The position numbers and the translations under genes were made by a program. The notes beneath the pieces are model-generated. The model was given only the letters and a program-made list of their open reading frames with translations. It had not been told where the DNA came from and made no database searches. 64,000 nucleotides of DNA from positions 17,943,506 through 18,007,505 of the forward strand of contig NC_092692.1 of the NCBI RefSeq assembly GCF_964275005.1, read 5' to 3'. Positions 47,367 through 60,100 of this stretch are shown here, piece by piece. The DNA is from Diadema setosum (lineage: Eukaryota; Echinodermata; Echinoidea; Diadematoida; Diadematidae). Positions within the stretch are counted from its first letter, which is position 1, and every line of letters begins with the position of its first letter.

Positions 47367-50300
47367 AGATCATGGAGAACAAAGTGGCATGCGAACTCTT
47401 AGACTGCTATAATAATATTGTTACATTACATGCTTGCTCTGAGTGAGATAGTTTTATACAAGCTACACTGTATCTAAAGCACTTAGGGCCTACTCAACCA
47501 GTGTCAACAGAATTCCCTTAAACATTTTGAAACAGTACTTTATCTTGATAATATGTCAAAGCTATATGGTTGTACAGTAAAATCTATTAGCTAACCATCT
47601 GCTAGTAGACTGGAACCATGGATGTAAGAAAATGTTAAATTTGTGATAGCTGATACGCACTTAGTAATATCACGAACTAACGTTTTGTTGCTGGCATGCA
47701 GATGTCAATCAGCGTTGTAGATATCTGACTAATATTATACTGTGTGTGCATCGCTGGTTCTGCAGGTAATCTTTGGGATCAACGGCTTTGGACATGCTGT
47801 TATTTGGACCAAGATTTTTCCTTATGTATATGGTTTGAAAGACCATCAGATATTATACAGGTACCGCGTCAAAACCTTTGCTTGTTCATTAAGGTGTAAA
47901 CCAATTTTAACCAATCATCTGCAGCTATGCGCTGTATACCGCCTGTACGAATATGATCTGTGAGAGGACAGGTGATACCCATTAATAGGGATATATATTA
48001 CGAAATGAGGCCACTTTCTCACCGGCAGAAATTAGAGTCGCTCTTATAAGATTTTTGCAAGCGTATTTGCACATCCATTCTATTTGTGCATTGTTGATTC
48101 TACCATCACTGAGATAAGCAGCGTTTGGATGGACACGGGCTGATAGCTAAATAAAATCTTTACATCTCAATCATATTATATGCCATCTCCTCGGCTAAAT
48201 TTTTGGAATTTTAAAGGCAAGTTCTTTAAGTAAGTACAAATTTGTATGTGCAACAATGTATTAATCGGTCATTTGCAAGTGTAGATTATCATTCTGTGAG
48301 CCTGTTCACCTGAGCAGGTTGAGCATTTTGTTGAAGATGACGTGACATGTGACATCCTTATTGTAAACATGCACTTTTATCAAATACGTCACTAGGATGA
48401 GCTGGAACAGACATATCTTATCATGTGTCCTTTTCCAGCGTAAGCGTTTTATAAAATGTTTCGTCATACAACCATGCTATTTCCTAATTGTTTCCAAAAG
48501 AAATACATCGAAAATTTATTTACGGCCTACTGTAGGAATACATTTTAGCATAACCTCCGATGAGAATGCAGATAACGAAATGATCTGTTTCTTGTATTTC
48601 TTGGGTAGGATAAGTGTTCTTTTCTCAACATTGATGAGTGTCCCCCGTACATCTTCAAATATTTCTTTTTTTTATTGTTATTTTTATTTTTTGCTATTAT
48701 TGCTATTTCTGTGTTTGTTTTTTTGTTTCTTTTTATTCTGCTCTTCTAATGCCCTTTTCCGATCCAAAGTTACTCCCATGCAGCATTTTCTGTCCCTGAG
48801 AGAATCACACTCTTTCCCACATTCTAACTAATGTTCCATGTGACATTATGTATCGTACACAAGTAGACATGTAAATGAGCTTGGTCGTAGCACATTGGTT
48901 TCTTCGAAGTTTTGCAGTCTTGTCTCCCCCCTAATCGTTTATTTCAATGAATCAGTCATTAAAAATAATTTGTTGTTGTTGTCTTTGCATACCTCATACG
49001 AAGATGTTTACATGTATAAATTGCAAAGTTCGCCTTTTCAAGGGATAAAGCAGGGTAGTGTACATATCACAATTCTCTGTCCACTATATTGCTTCGGAGC
49101 AGCTACCGTTAACTTGATCACCACAATTAATTGAATGACGTCATCACAGAGTCGTTTATGTTTTCCGAATAAGAAGATAACACTAACTTGATCTGTATAA
49201 ATAAATATGTACATTGTACGTATACAACTGTAATTCTTTTTCGAGTATCTCTTGTGGGAGTTGTGAAATTTATTTACCATTATCGTTTATTATTCAAAAG
49301 CAATGTTAAGCAGCTTCTGTGTAATCGCTTGGATAAAGAACAAGGTGTTCTTGGTCTTGCTGCGAACGAGTTTGTGATAGATAAAGTCCTTTGAGACACC
49401 ATAAGTCTGCCATAATCTGGTCCCACATGATACTCTATGGATCGACAACGGTTCAATTTATCGCAATAATGTATAGCACCCAAAGATTTGCGTAGAGCGG
49501 ATTTGCTATATTAGATACTGTGCAGCCTTTCCCTCAATTAACGCGTGCAATTGAATATTCCTTGTTATTTAACAAGTAAGGTAACACTGGAAAGATCTTA
49601 TTTTTGTTCTATCTGATGATGGACATACTAAATGGTGTTTTAAAACCTTTTGCGATCAAACTCTTCAATTATCCTGCTCAAACACCAATTGTAACCCTGC
49701 ATCACAAAACAAACAAAAAGTCGCCAGACATAGATTTTTCAGATTCTCGAAGAGCAGACTCTAAGCTTTAAAATGATGTATAACTCAATTCAAATGGACT
49801 TCCCTAACCTATCTGAAACTGGAAAGAAAGCACACACTCTGGAAAAGTGTAAACTGAGAAAAGAGGCTCTGAAGTACAGGGTCTAACACAAGCGCTTAAT
49901 CTTTACCAAGCCGTGCTAGCTGTGTGATGAGAGGGACAAAACACAGGATGTAAACAAGTGGAGCAACAACAATGAAGAGATTATCAAATTAAGCTGAAAT
50001 TAAGCATGCTCTATTAACACATTCTGTCTATAATTAATGCCAACTTTAAAAGCAGTAGCATTATCCTTTTAAAAGTTATTAGACTTGAAAGTGAAGAGTA
50101 TGCAAGGATTTCAAGAAATGAAAAGGGGCCTCGAAGACATTCAACTGTAGCTGATCATTCTACTCCCCCCCCCCCGAAATGGTTGTAGAAAAACTGATCA
50201 AAACACACTTTCCCATTCATGTTATGATCCTAAACTTAAGAATAGCGTAGAAGGATAGCTCTTTCAGAAAATATTAAAAACTGAAGATTGACTCGGTTGA

Positions 50301-50706
50301 CCCATTTCACCTTCTTTTGTAGCCTCAAGTAAAATCAAGGGGTGCGACTTTTTGTTCGTTTTGTGCTGCACGGTCACAATTATAGAAGGGTGATTTGATT
50401 CATTCAAATGAAAGATTTCCCAATATCTATTTTCGTCGCCTCAGTGATATCTAGAATGAAGTGTGGCACCTTTTACATTGCATACATGTACACATGTATA
50501 CGTCTCGTAGGCTATAGTCCGTTTATACACGTAATCATCTTTACACTGTTCTAAATATCCCAGTGATCCACTGCTCACCTATAGAGAGTCATGTCTCACT
50601 GCGCAAACATGGAAACCAACTTTGTTGCTTTGAACAATAAGCATGCAGCTGGATATCTATACATATAGTTTCTTGTCTGTAACAATTCTGGCGTTTCTCT
50701 GGGCAG
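47367..50706. other. Intergenic, nothing recognised
   Basis: AT-rich; a T-rich stretch at 48660-48740 produces a spurious hydrophobic open frame. No gene or repeat family supported. Confidence 0.45.
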
Positions 50707-51098
50707 TTTAAAGGGATCGTATAGTTTTGGTTGAGACCTAATTTCAGGTTTCTAACATTTTTGGTGAGAAAATGAGAAACCTCTTATGAAACATGAAAGA
50801 GCATGTAATTCTATGTGGAATTCAACGTTTATTTGATGAAAATTGGTTTTGAAATGGCTGAGATATCCAAAAAAGAGCGATTCTAATAAAGTGTGGGACC
50901 CACACTTTATTACGAGCGCTTTGTTTTACATTGTTTTTGGATGTTTCAGTCATTCCAAACCCGATTTTCATCAAATAAACTCTGAATTCCTCTTAAAATT
51001 GTATGCTCTGTACTATATCATAAGTGTTTTCTTGGTATCTCGCAAAAAGTTAAAAGCCTAATTCTCATCTCCACCAATACTGTACCATCCCTTTAAAT
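50707..51098. mobile_element. TTTAAAGGGATCGTATAG palindromic MITE, copy 1
   Basis: About 390 bp. It starts TTTAAAGGGATCGTATAG and ends TACTGTACCATCCCTTTAAA. The arms hold GTTTATTTGATGAAAATTGG and its inverse, around a central TGTGGGACCCACACTTTA palindrome. Further copies at 56793-57189 and 63717-64000. Confidence 0.85.
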
Positions 51099-51980
51099 TT
51101 GATTCATGATTACTAAAAATTTTACATTATACATGTACCTTCACGAGTGAGTTCTGTTGTTTCTGGATTTACAGTTTTAGTCGTAACGATCCTCTTACGT
51201 GACACTAGAGTTCCATATGTATTGTTACCCGATGGTTCAGTCAGAAGTATTATATTTCGGAGTCAAAGTGTGCCTGAACTGCCCATCCCAGCAGAATTGT
51301 TCGTCAGAGGCAAATTTACATTTTGAATCCGACGAATATTTTGCTATGTAAAATCAAAAGTTCAGACCCACATTTCCACTCCACTTTACCCCACTGGCTC
51401 GCCACTTCTGGATAAGCAGTTTTCAGCATTTTTTTTTTTTTGTTACATGTATTACATTTCATCACAATTCATTCTTCTTCTTTTTTTTTAGATTATCTGA
51501 TGTATTACAAACATGGAACAAAACATCAAAAAAAGAAAAGAAAAAAGAAATCCCATCTTACAATTAGATGAGAAACCTATGTTGGCCTACATCTTTTTGA
51601 ACGTCTGTTCGTTACGTACCAATACATTTTGTTAGTCATCTCATTATATTGCCGCTTCAGTTCTGTAGTAACAGTGGCTGCGGTTTGTTCACCACTAACA
51701 CCTCAAGATTACTCTATTGTTGTGGGATTGCAGCTGCAATGCATATACATGTACCCACATTTTGTCTATAATTACTGGATACTAAATACTTGTACTCACT
51801 CGGCATCAAGACATACATTGATGTACTAGAGAGGTGGGAATCTTGGTCATTCAGTACGTCATAATGAATGAAGCAAACCTGGGCCGTCTACAGGCCACCG
51901 TAGATGGCGGTATTATGGTTTTCTCGCATTGTTCTCTTCGAATCGTTCGCAAACGCAATAGCTTATGAAATAATTTAGGT
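51099..51980. other. Intergenic, nothing recognised
   Basis: AT-rich with T and A homopolymers near 51430 and 51480-51550. Confidence 0.5.
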
Positions 51981-52634
51981 AAAGCCCCGGTCACACAACA
52001 CTCCACGTCCAAATCACGTACAAAAAGTTATGAAAATCTGGTGGACGTGGTCGTAAGTGGTAATTTTTGGTCAATTTTGGTTTGGCCGTGCTTTGTACGG
52101 GGTATGGCCGTTGGCGGCTGTTCCGCTGCTGAAGCGCTGCCTAAGCACGGCTAACCACGTCCATCCACGTGTGTGTACGCGGAAAAATCCATTTGTCAGC
52201 GATAAGCCGCTAAACACACGCTATTTCCCGTGATACCAACGCGTAACACGCATCAGATGACCGTGCTCTGCCCGTGACAGACCGCTAAACTTTCGCGTCT
52301 TTACCGAGTCTCCCCAAGTTTTAATAATATAATATATAATATATAATATATAATACACCACACGGATTATCACGTGTGTTTCACGTGTGTTGCACGTCTT
52401 TAGCACGTGTGCCGCCCGTGGTTGTCCGCGGAATAAAATTTTGAGCAGTTCAAAACTTTTTACCGCGTCCGACGCCGTTCACATTTTTCCCCGCGTCCTG
52501 CCACGTCTATAAATTGACCCTAGCTCGTCTTAAACTTGACATCAACGCGAACAGCATCGTCTGCGTCACGGGAGACCACTTTCTGACGTGTTTTGGCCGT
52601 GATTAAGCCGTAAAGCGCTGTGTGACCGAGGTTT
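51981..52634. mobile_element. GGTCACAC-ended element built of CACGT repeats
   Basis: The ends AAAGCCCCGGTCACACA ... TGTGTGACCGAGGTTT are inverted. The 654 bp between are crowded with CACGT/ACGTG words, partly at strict 11-bp spacing (52369-52425: CACGTGTGTTT, CACGTGTGTTG, CACGTCTTTAG, CACGTGTGCCG) and at 10 bp near 52146-52175. An AT dinucleotide-type repeat lies at 52323-52353. It ends about 320 bp before the GPCR start codon. Confidence 0.7.
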
Positions 52635-52918
52635 AATACCGCTTCTTTTGTCTTTTCTTCTACCCTTGTTCTCTGTTTCTTTATTTTTACTTTATTCCTT
52701 CGTTAACATTTTATTTTTCGTGATAGTGGTAGTGTGATATCTACCATTTCCCCCTTTTTTCACCTCAGTGCCAGAAGGAAAAAATAAAACCAGCGGGCTA
52801 GTTCGCTCACGATGAAAAACGAACGACTAAGAAATGAACATAATTCAACCCTGGTAATGAGGGTATGAATATGTCATACATTACGTTACTTGCAATATTC
52901 ATGTGACTTTTGTCTCAT

Positions 52919-52928
52919 TTTTTCCCAG
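52919..52928 (+). promoter_or_regulatory. Probable splice acceptor before GPCR coding exon
   Basis: A T-rich tract followed by CCCAG|GTTGC suggests a 5'UTR intron whose upstream exon was not located. The exon would then begin at 52929, 25 nt before the start codon, with an out-of-frame ATG at 52934. Confidence 0.5.
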
Positions 52929-54156
52929 GTTGCATGCTGTCGAAGTTGGCGTTATGGATAGCAACATGGATTCCACACAGCCCTTCGTGAACGCGTCATC
53001 AGACGAACTGAGTGACGAGGAGTATCGCATGACGCTGACCACCAACATCGTCCTCTCCACGATCCTGGCCACCAGCTGCGTCCTCGGCATCATCGGAAAC
53101 AGCCTCGTCCTCTTCATCTTCACGCTCTCCAAGAAACTTCAAACGGTCACGAACATCTTTATCGTCAGCCTGTCCATCACGGACCTCCTCGGCTGCTCGA
53201 TGTTGCCCATCCAAATCATTGCATTCCTGAACTTTCGGGACGGATGGCCGCTGGCTGACTGGGTGTGCGAGATGTGTGGCGCCCTCTGTCTGATCGCCTT
53301 CAAGGCGAGCGTGGCGCACCTGGCGTTGATCAGCATCAATCGGTACGTGGTGGTCACGAAGTTCCGGTCGCAGTACTTGCGGATCTACAGCGTACGGAAC
53401 GTCGTCTTCATGGTGCTCTTCGCTTGGCTCTTTCCCATCTTGGTAATCATGCTTCCGCCTGCTGCGGGGCTAGGAGAGTTGGGCTACAACGAAAAGAACC
53501 AGGTCTGCGTCTTCGACGGCACTCCGTTCCAAATCCGAATCATTTACATATTCGAGGAAATCCTGTTTGGAATATCTTTTATCGTCATCCTTGGTTGCTA
53601 CGTGCTCATATACATTTACGTGAACAAGCAGCATCGCAATCTTTTGATCCTCTACAGCGAGCGAGAACACAGACCTGGCGTGAGAGACAGTCAGCATGAT
53701 CCGGAACCTTCGACGGGATCAACCGGCTTGGATCACGATTCGGTTGCCTCGACTCAAAGCCACAACCAGGCTGTCTACACGGTCGACACTCCAAAGGTGA
53801 AGAGGAGAGCACAGGACCGAACGAAATCCTCCAGAGAGATGAGAAGAGTGTTGTCGCGGCGGGAAATCGACATCACTAAAAATCTCTTCATCGTCGTCTG
53901 CAGTTTCTTCTTCTTTGTGCTCCCATACATCCTGTGCATATTCACGTCGAGATGTTACACTCAGTACTTCAAATACACGGCATCCTTCCTCGTCGTCAAC
54001 TCATGCACGAATCCCTTCATCTACTGCCTGAAACATCCAAGCTTTAGAGAGGTGGCTTCGTGCTTAATAAGAGGGAACATCTCGCAGATACCACACCCTT
54101 CGAACTGGCTGAAGAAATATCTTAATAGACAGTGCCATCGTTATGGGGAGAGCTGA
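52929..54156 (+). CDS. Class A (rhodopsin-like) GPCR, 400 aa, coding part 52954-54156
   Basis: A plasma-membrane seven-helix receptor. The start is taken as ATG 52954 (GTTATGG context, MDSNMDSTQ); a splice acceptor tttttcccag|G ends at 52928, so the more upstream ATG at 52903 is probably intronic. By residue: N-glycosylation site N13; TM1 29-57 with GNS (N49); TM2 66-92 with D77; C105-C185 disulfide pair; TM3 ends INRY (129-131, in place of DRY); TM4 with W158; TM5 194-223; long polar loop 3, 224-305; TM6 with FFFFVLPY (P324); TM7 with NPFIY 353-357; short tail. NRY with this TM1-TM2 wording recalls melatonin-receptor, Moody/Tre1 or GPR84-like receptors. The ligand is unknown. The coding exon is single and GC-rich, unlike its surroundings. 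Confidence 0.92.
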
Positions 54157-56792
54157 GGTCTCGCTTCTTTTCTTTTGCCGTCTCATGTTTGTTTGTTTGG
54201 GTTTTTTTCGTACACGATGCCGTCAATGGCAAAGTTTCCTGACTTTTTAATGACGTCATCTCTTGCGCCTCATGTATAAATAGCCAGTGTAAGGTTCTTA
54301 AGAATCTTGTCATATAATAATCTCCGGCCTCTCGGTATGAGGTTTGGGAAAGAAGAAGTCTGCGGAACTCAAACTCAAGATAAAACTCCAAGTGTGTGTG
54401 TGAAATGTAAGTGTGACATGTTATTCTCAAAAGAAGTGCATTGTGTGAATCTACATTGTTTTTTTCGCTTTCTCGGAATGCCTGAAGTAATATTTTTTTG
54501 TCCTATATCTGCTTACGGCATTACCAGGATCGTAAATGTAGAATTTCTTTCTTTTACCTTGAGCCAAATCGAAAAAAAAAATCTCTGATATCAGTAAACT
54601 CCTTGTGATGTATTGTCAAAAAAGTATATCGAAGAATAGCGTCAAAACCTAGTTGGTGCAAATCGCCTATGTCAGCCGTCAAGTCCTAAGCACGTATGAA
54701 ATCTGTACAATAGTCAGGTGGCATTGTTGGCTTAATTTTGACCCTTTGCTAGGTTACCTTCCAAAGGCGGGTGTCGCCGAGTAATTTGTCAGAACCCGAG
54801 GCTACTCAGTACTTTAGCATGATAGTGTATATAGGAAGATCTGTGTATTGTTAATCTCGAAAACGCTTAAATGTCAAATTATACCCCCGCCCCTCCCACA
54901 CCGGCCATTTTACAGTTGCAATGGACACGTAAACAGGACAGAACACACGCGTAGCGCACGCACAAACACATCACACCCACACGTTGTACACACACATTTA
55001 CATGATAACAAACACAATACCCCATAGTATGTGATCTTGAGAAAATGACAATAATTGTCAGCAGATTAGAGGTGATAAAATCGATGAAAGACTGAATATC
55101 GACAACAGGATGATAACATATTATGCACAATATACTTCGCTCATTATATTTATTTTCACAATATATCGAACATTATCCACATCACAACTGCGAATGACAG
55201 CCATTTGATATAACAGCAACAACAACAAATGCACACATCCTTTATGGTATATTTGGCAAAACGTGTTGTCATGCACCTGCAAGCTTGTGTTTGCATTTAA
55301 ATTCTTGATCATTACGTTTAGGAATAACAACACGTAACACATGAACCGCTCACTATTCAACGCGATACTGAACGGCCGACAAAATGGAAAATGCTGGTTT
55401 AACACGAACCAGAAATTTTTACCCTTACGCCTACACCAAAACACTTACAGATCGCTGCGAGTAAACACTGTACTCCTTGTCAGAACTATTAGACAGAGTT
55501 ATTACATATCGTAATTTTCTTTCAGCGATAGCAGTATAAATGACAATGAGATATATTCATGAACGAATACGGTGATTGTATAACAAGTATACACTTTGTA
55601 TTTCTTTGTCTCAGGCTAGAACACTTACTCAAAGTATTGATTTTTTACTATCAAAATCTAGCTTTGGAGCGTACAGCGCTGCATCTTACTGGATCGAATT
55701 GATAGAACTCTATTAAAAATGCTATGTTAGCAAATAAATTACAGATGCACTAAGCTAAACCATTACTGAACTATTTTAGATTTAGTTGTAAGCTGAAGTC
55801 ATACAGGACAACTAAAGTGAATGATATATGGTAAGTTAACATTAAAAGGCACTTTTGGCCTTTATAGTAGGATATTTTATATTGTTCTTTTTCTTCTATC
55901 CACGGGGGTAATCTGCCACCTGCAATTCTGAAATTTCTTAAAGATATCAGACGGTTTCATGAGTGTTGACCACTTCACCGGGATCTCACCCTACTCTTTA
56001 CGATAAAAATAAAGTGGATTTTTTTTTTTTTTTTTTTTTTTTACATGCATAGGATATAGCTCTCCTATACACGCGGGAATGACTTTTAAGTCTTATCCGA
56101 CTGGATTAATTCAAATCAAATACCGCCATGTACAGATGTCTTAATAAACGCCTGTCATATACTAAAAAAAAAAAAAGTAATATGATTAATCAAATAGTTA
56201 CAAGTAATAATGATGCCATGGTTTAACTTACGCAAGTGGCATAAGGGACGAAACTATCAGTTCCCCTTCACTTTGAGAGTGTGGCGGACGTGTTAGTCTA
56301 ATATCTGCTCTTGCTGATCCCATAACAGAGTTTTAACAGAGAACCAGGTATCTGTTATACTGTTGTCCCCCAGAATCGTGATCGCGTAATTCATATATTG
56401 AGTAATAGGAGGTTCTCTATACACAACATGTCGTGGATTCAACACTCGGCTAAAGCCAGCGTGACTAAGCCAGCGTGACTGTCTTGTTCATTTAACCCAA
56501 ACAATTTGATTATTTCAATTTCTTGTATATAGCGGTCAAGCCAAAGGTATAGAATCTTGCCGACGGACAATGAAAAGATTGGTAATGCATGTACATGTAT
56601 ATATAACATACTAAAACACGTACAAAGTTTCACAAGAGACAGGTCACTGTGGCGGGCAGTGGACAATGAAGGGCAGTTGTAGTATAAAAGCTGACCACTT
56701 TTGGTCAAACCTGTCTCAGTGGTCAATTGTCTTCACTGACCATCTACAGTATGTGGTCACTACAATCTCGTCGCAACAGAGACACCGTGTGT
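54157..56792. other. GPCR 3' flank and intergenic DNA
   Basis: The 3'UTR of the GPCR begins here, but no polyadenylation site can be fixed with confidence. The remainder is AT-rich with a poly-T run at 56018-56042 and no supported gene. Confidence 0.45.
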
Positions 56793-57189
56793 GATGGTAT
56801 AGTATTGGTTGAGGTAATGATTCAGTTTTTAACTTTTTTGCGAGATACTTAGAAACCGTTTTATGAAATGTTAAAGAGCACACAATTCTGAGAGGAATTC
56901 AATGTTTATTTGATAAAAATAAGTCTTTAAATTACTGAGATATCCGAAAATTAGAATAAGCAATCCTTAAAAAAAAAAAAAAAAAAAAATGCGTCCCATC
57001 TTTTATTAGAATCGCTTTGGTTTGGATATCGCAGCCATTTCAAAACCGATTTTCATCAAATAAACTTTGAATTTCTCTTAAAATTATACATATTTCATAA
57101 AAGGTTTCTCATTATCTAAAAAGCCATCTTAAAAAAAAAGTTGGCAACCTGAAGCCTCATCTAAACCGAAACTATACTATCCCTTTAAA
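56793..57189. mobile_element. TTTAAAGGGATCGTATAG palindromic MITE, copy 2
   Basis: It begins GGTATAGTATTGGTTGAGG and ends ACTATACTATCCCTTTAAA; arms with AATGTTTATTTGATAAAAAT and CGATTTTCATCAAATAAAC. A poly-A run (56969-56988) interrupts the centre. More diverged than copies 1 and 3. Confidence 0.75.
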
Positions 57190-59514
57190 ACGACAATATC
57201 GACTCTCGTAATACAGGTGATTGTATCATGATTGTATCCAAGGCAGTGCAGCATTCTTTGACATGAAATCATTGCCAAAGGAATGCATCCCTGTTACTTC
57301 TTAGAATTGTAACTCTGTACTCTATTAACAAACTATGATTAAATAAAAATATGATATGAACAATACCAGCTAACATCCGTGTCACTGTTTGTTTTTTCAC
57401 AATTTTGTTTCATCAACAAAATATTATTCAAACATCGATACATTTTATCAGCTCAATAGTATTGAACGAGAAACTTTCACACCTGTAGACCTAAACACAC
57501 AAGGCATGCCGAACATCTGAAATACTGGAATGCATTGTGTTTTGCTGGATCATCACGCGAAGGATGAGTGCAAGTGCATAAAGTCAAATACAATAGTACA
57601 AGGCGATCATGTAAGAGCGATACATCTACAGATATCCTTCACTATAACCACAGTACCATACTGAAGCCAGTAATTACTGATCTTATGAATTCAGCACAAT
57701 GCAGTAAAAATCACGTCATGTTTATAGTAACATGTTCACTGAAAAAAAAAAAACACCCACACATTTCATAGATAGTTGGAAATGAGGAGAGAGAGAAAAA
57801 GATATCTATTCTATTGTTATATGCGCAGACACAGAAATATTGTGACCATCTATATACATCACAACAAAGAAACACGAAACACGTGTGTATACCTTAAAGA
57901 ACCATCACATTGATAAATCATACACAGAGTATGATTACACTGATGTGTTATGCTTGTGTGATGCAAAATATAACGTTCCTACTCGAATACAGAAAGTCTA
58001 ACATCCCGATTTAGGTCACAATGATAATCGCCTTAGTCATGATAGTGATAAATCTCCCCCTAGAAAATAATATGAAGGTAACTGTTCTCGTCTACTCACG
58101 ATACCTGAATTTTTCAAATATAGTATCATATCCTCGAAAAAAAAAAACACAAAAACTTGCAACACTCTTTGAGGGCTTCATTCTTGTCTCCTGAAATCAG
58201 ATTTACGTCTTAATCCTCAGAGGAAACACGCAGGAATGTAATATCAAAGTCGAATGTTGGATATAGACAAAATATGGCAATGGATTAGAAATAAATATCT
58301 TAAATATACCTTATAATATTACAAGTATGATATTCTCATTATCATCATATTGTGTTTCCATGCATGAATACAACGCACCTAATATACAAATATCTAAATT
58401 AAGGAATATACATCTATAATGTTAGCGAACTGAATTACATCATTCTGATTATTTCAGTAATGTAATGATTCTTGCACATCGTCAGCCAGCTTGATGAAAA
58501 AAAGAAATGAAAAACAGTCCAACGCAGCACTATTTTAAGTAGTCTTCGGGTTTTACGTCACCAGTAGGGTAAAATTGTGTTAACGTAGGAAAAATGAATT
58601 TATGAAATCCGAAAGCCTCTTTCAAAATAGTCAGCCTATTTGAATATAACGCGAATACAAAGTCACTCAATTTCTTTTTAGTGTTTAAGGGAAAGTATTC
58701 AAAAGTTCCCAAGCAAACGAATGGTACACAAAAGCATCAATCTCTCTAGCAGTTACACCTGGATTTAGATAAATATATCAAATTATGTTACTGCAAGATT
58801 TGCGATGAAAGTCACACACGTGTTCACCCCAAGTCCACTTCTTATAGCGCCCCCACCGCTCCTCGTTGACGAGATATGATCACTTGAGGGGTTTGTGGAG
58901 AGGGAGTTGGAAGGTTTTAGCATTTAATACTGGAATGTGTCAACCATTTAATTCAAAATGTTTGAACTCGTTTGCTCAGGTACACAACGTCAAATGAACG
59001 ATTAACACGTTTGCAGTGACACGCACAAACTGATTATATCACTGGATAAGGCGTGTGACTTTTCCGAATCCCTCCTATTTATCTTTGGTGTAACACTCTC
59101 GATATTATTACTATCTCTATGGATACTGTATAATATGCCATAATCATAAATTCCCTTTGTTAAAGCTGATGTTAATGGCAGTCAACAGCTTTTCTTCTTT
59201 TATTTTTACCAATTATACTGCAAAGATTTCACACTTTCACATCAACAGTTTTATGGCAGCGTGAAAAAGCTGAACATTACCTACCACATAAACATGCGCT
59301 GACAAATACCTCTTTTCGATAAAAGTTCGATTTCATTGGCGAAATCCTTTCTTACATGCCTTTTTCATGTTTTCTTATTAGATTGAGGATATCATTCTGT
59401 CTTTTACACTTAAGAACGGCTCTGAAATCAAGTAGAAGCGAGCCAGAGGATTGCTCGACAGCTCCATAAATTTACTTGAGAGAGTCATCGAGAACTATTT
59501 TACTTGTGATTCGA
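57190..59514. other. Intergenic, nothing recognised
   Basis: AT-rich DNA with A homopolymers near 57741 and 58138. No exon or repeat family was supported. Confidence 0.45.
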
Positions 59515-59700
59515 GTACACCAGGGTGATAATATTTCTTCATCACATCCCATTCATGAATCAGTATAAATGGAGGTCATCACAACTCTTTGAGTATAAAT
59601 GAGAAATGAACCAAGAAAATGGGATTCCATTGAGATTCGAACCCGAGACCTTGTGCTCTTAACGAATCGGCTATGAAAAAGCCCTAGTATAGTTCTAATC
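59515..59700 (-). mobile_element. tRNA-derived SINE
   Basis: On the minus strand a pol III A box-like TAGCCGATTCGTTAAGAGC (59673-59655) is followed at tRNA spacing by a B box GGTTCGAATCT (59643-59633). The head cannot fold into a proper cloverleaf and continues without a 3' end into a non-tRNA body, so a SINE rather than a functional tRNA is indicated. The body end is uncertain. Confidence 0.55.
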
Positions 59701-59884
59701 CCAGAACCCCCTTCATTCTAAATGCCTACGTCAAAATCTCCAAGAGAAGTATTACTGTTATTCATACCATTTTCATTGCAGCAACATGTTGACAAGAGTG
59801 AAGAATTCATGCAGATATTTCAACGGTAATGCCACCACCGGAACAAAAATCCAGTATTTCTCTTGCACATACAATTAGACAAAA

Positions 59885-60100
59885 TTACTCGTCACACCCA
59901 GGGGCAAGAATGGGACACTCTGGATGCTTGTCGCCATCTTGGCCGAAGGCGGAACACCTTTTTCCAGAGCAAACGACAATTTGATCACGCCTGGTTTGCA
60001 TTTCAAGATATTCGCTTACATAATCATTCAATCTTGCATTTGCCTTCCATAACAGCTTTGAATATACGAGTGCGTTATGATAATTGTAAACATAATAATA
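59885..60100 (-). other. Candidate terminal exon, 71-codon open frame
   Basis: The minus-strand frame reads LVYSKLLWKANARLNDYV, SEYLEMQTRRDQIVVCSGK, then RCSAFGQDGDKHPECPIL and APGCDE before TAA at 59887-59885. Its last 40 codons are GC3-rich and cysteine-containing, unlike the AT-rich surroundings. It has no clear start or acceptor and matches no family I know. It could be a 3' exon or a transposon remnant. Confidence 0.25.

Noticed and set aside
48397..48831. 144-codon hydrophobic plus-strand frame
   Set aside because: The hydrophobic run comes from a T-rich low-complexity tract; no transmembrane family motif.
52999..53812. Several antisense and shifted frames across the GPCR
   Set aside because: Shadows of a GC-rich true coding exon in other frames.
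59633..59673. Functional tRNA gene on the minus strand
   Set aside because: A and B boxes are present, but the acceptor and other stems do not pair; it is better read as a SINE head.
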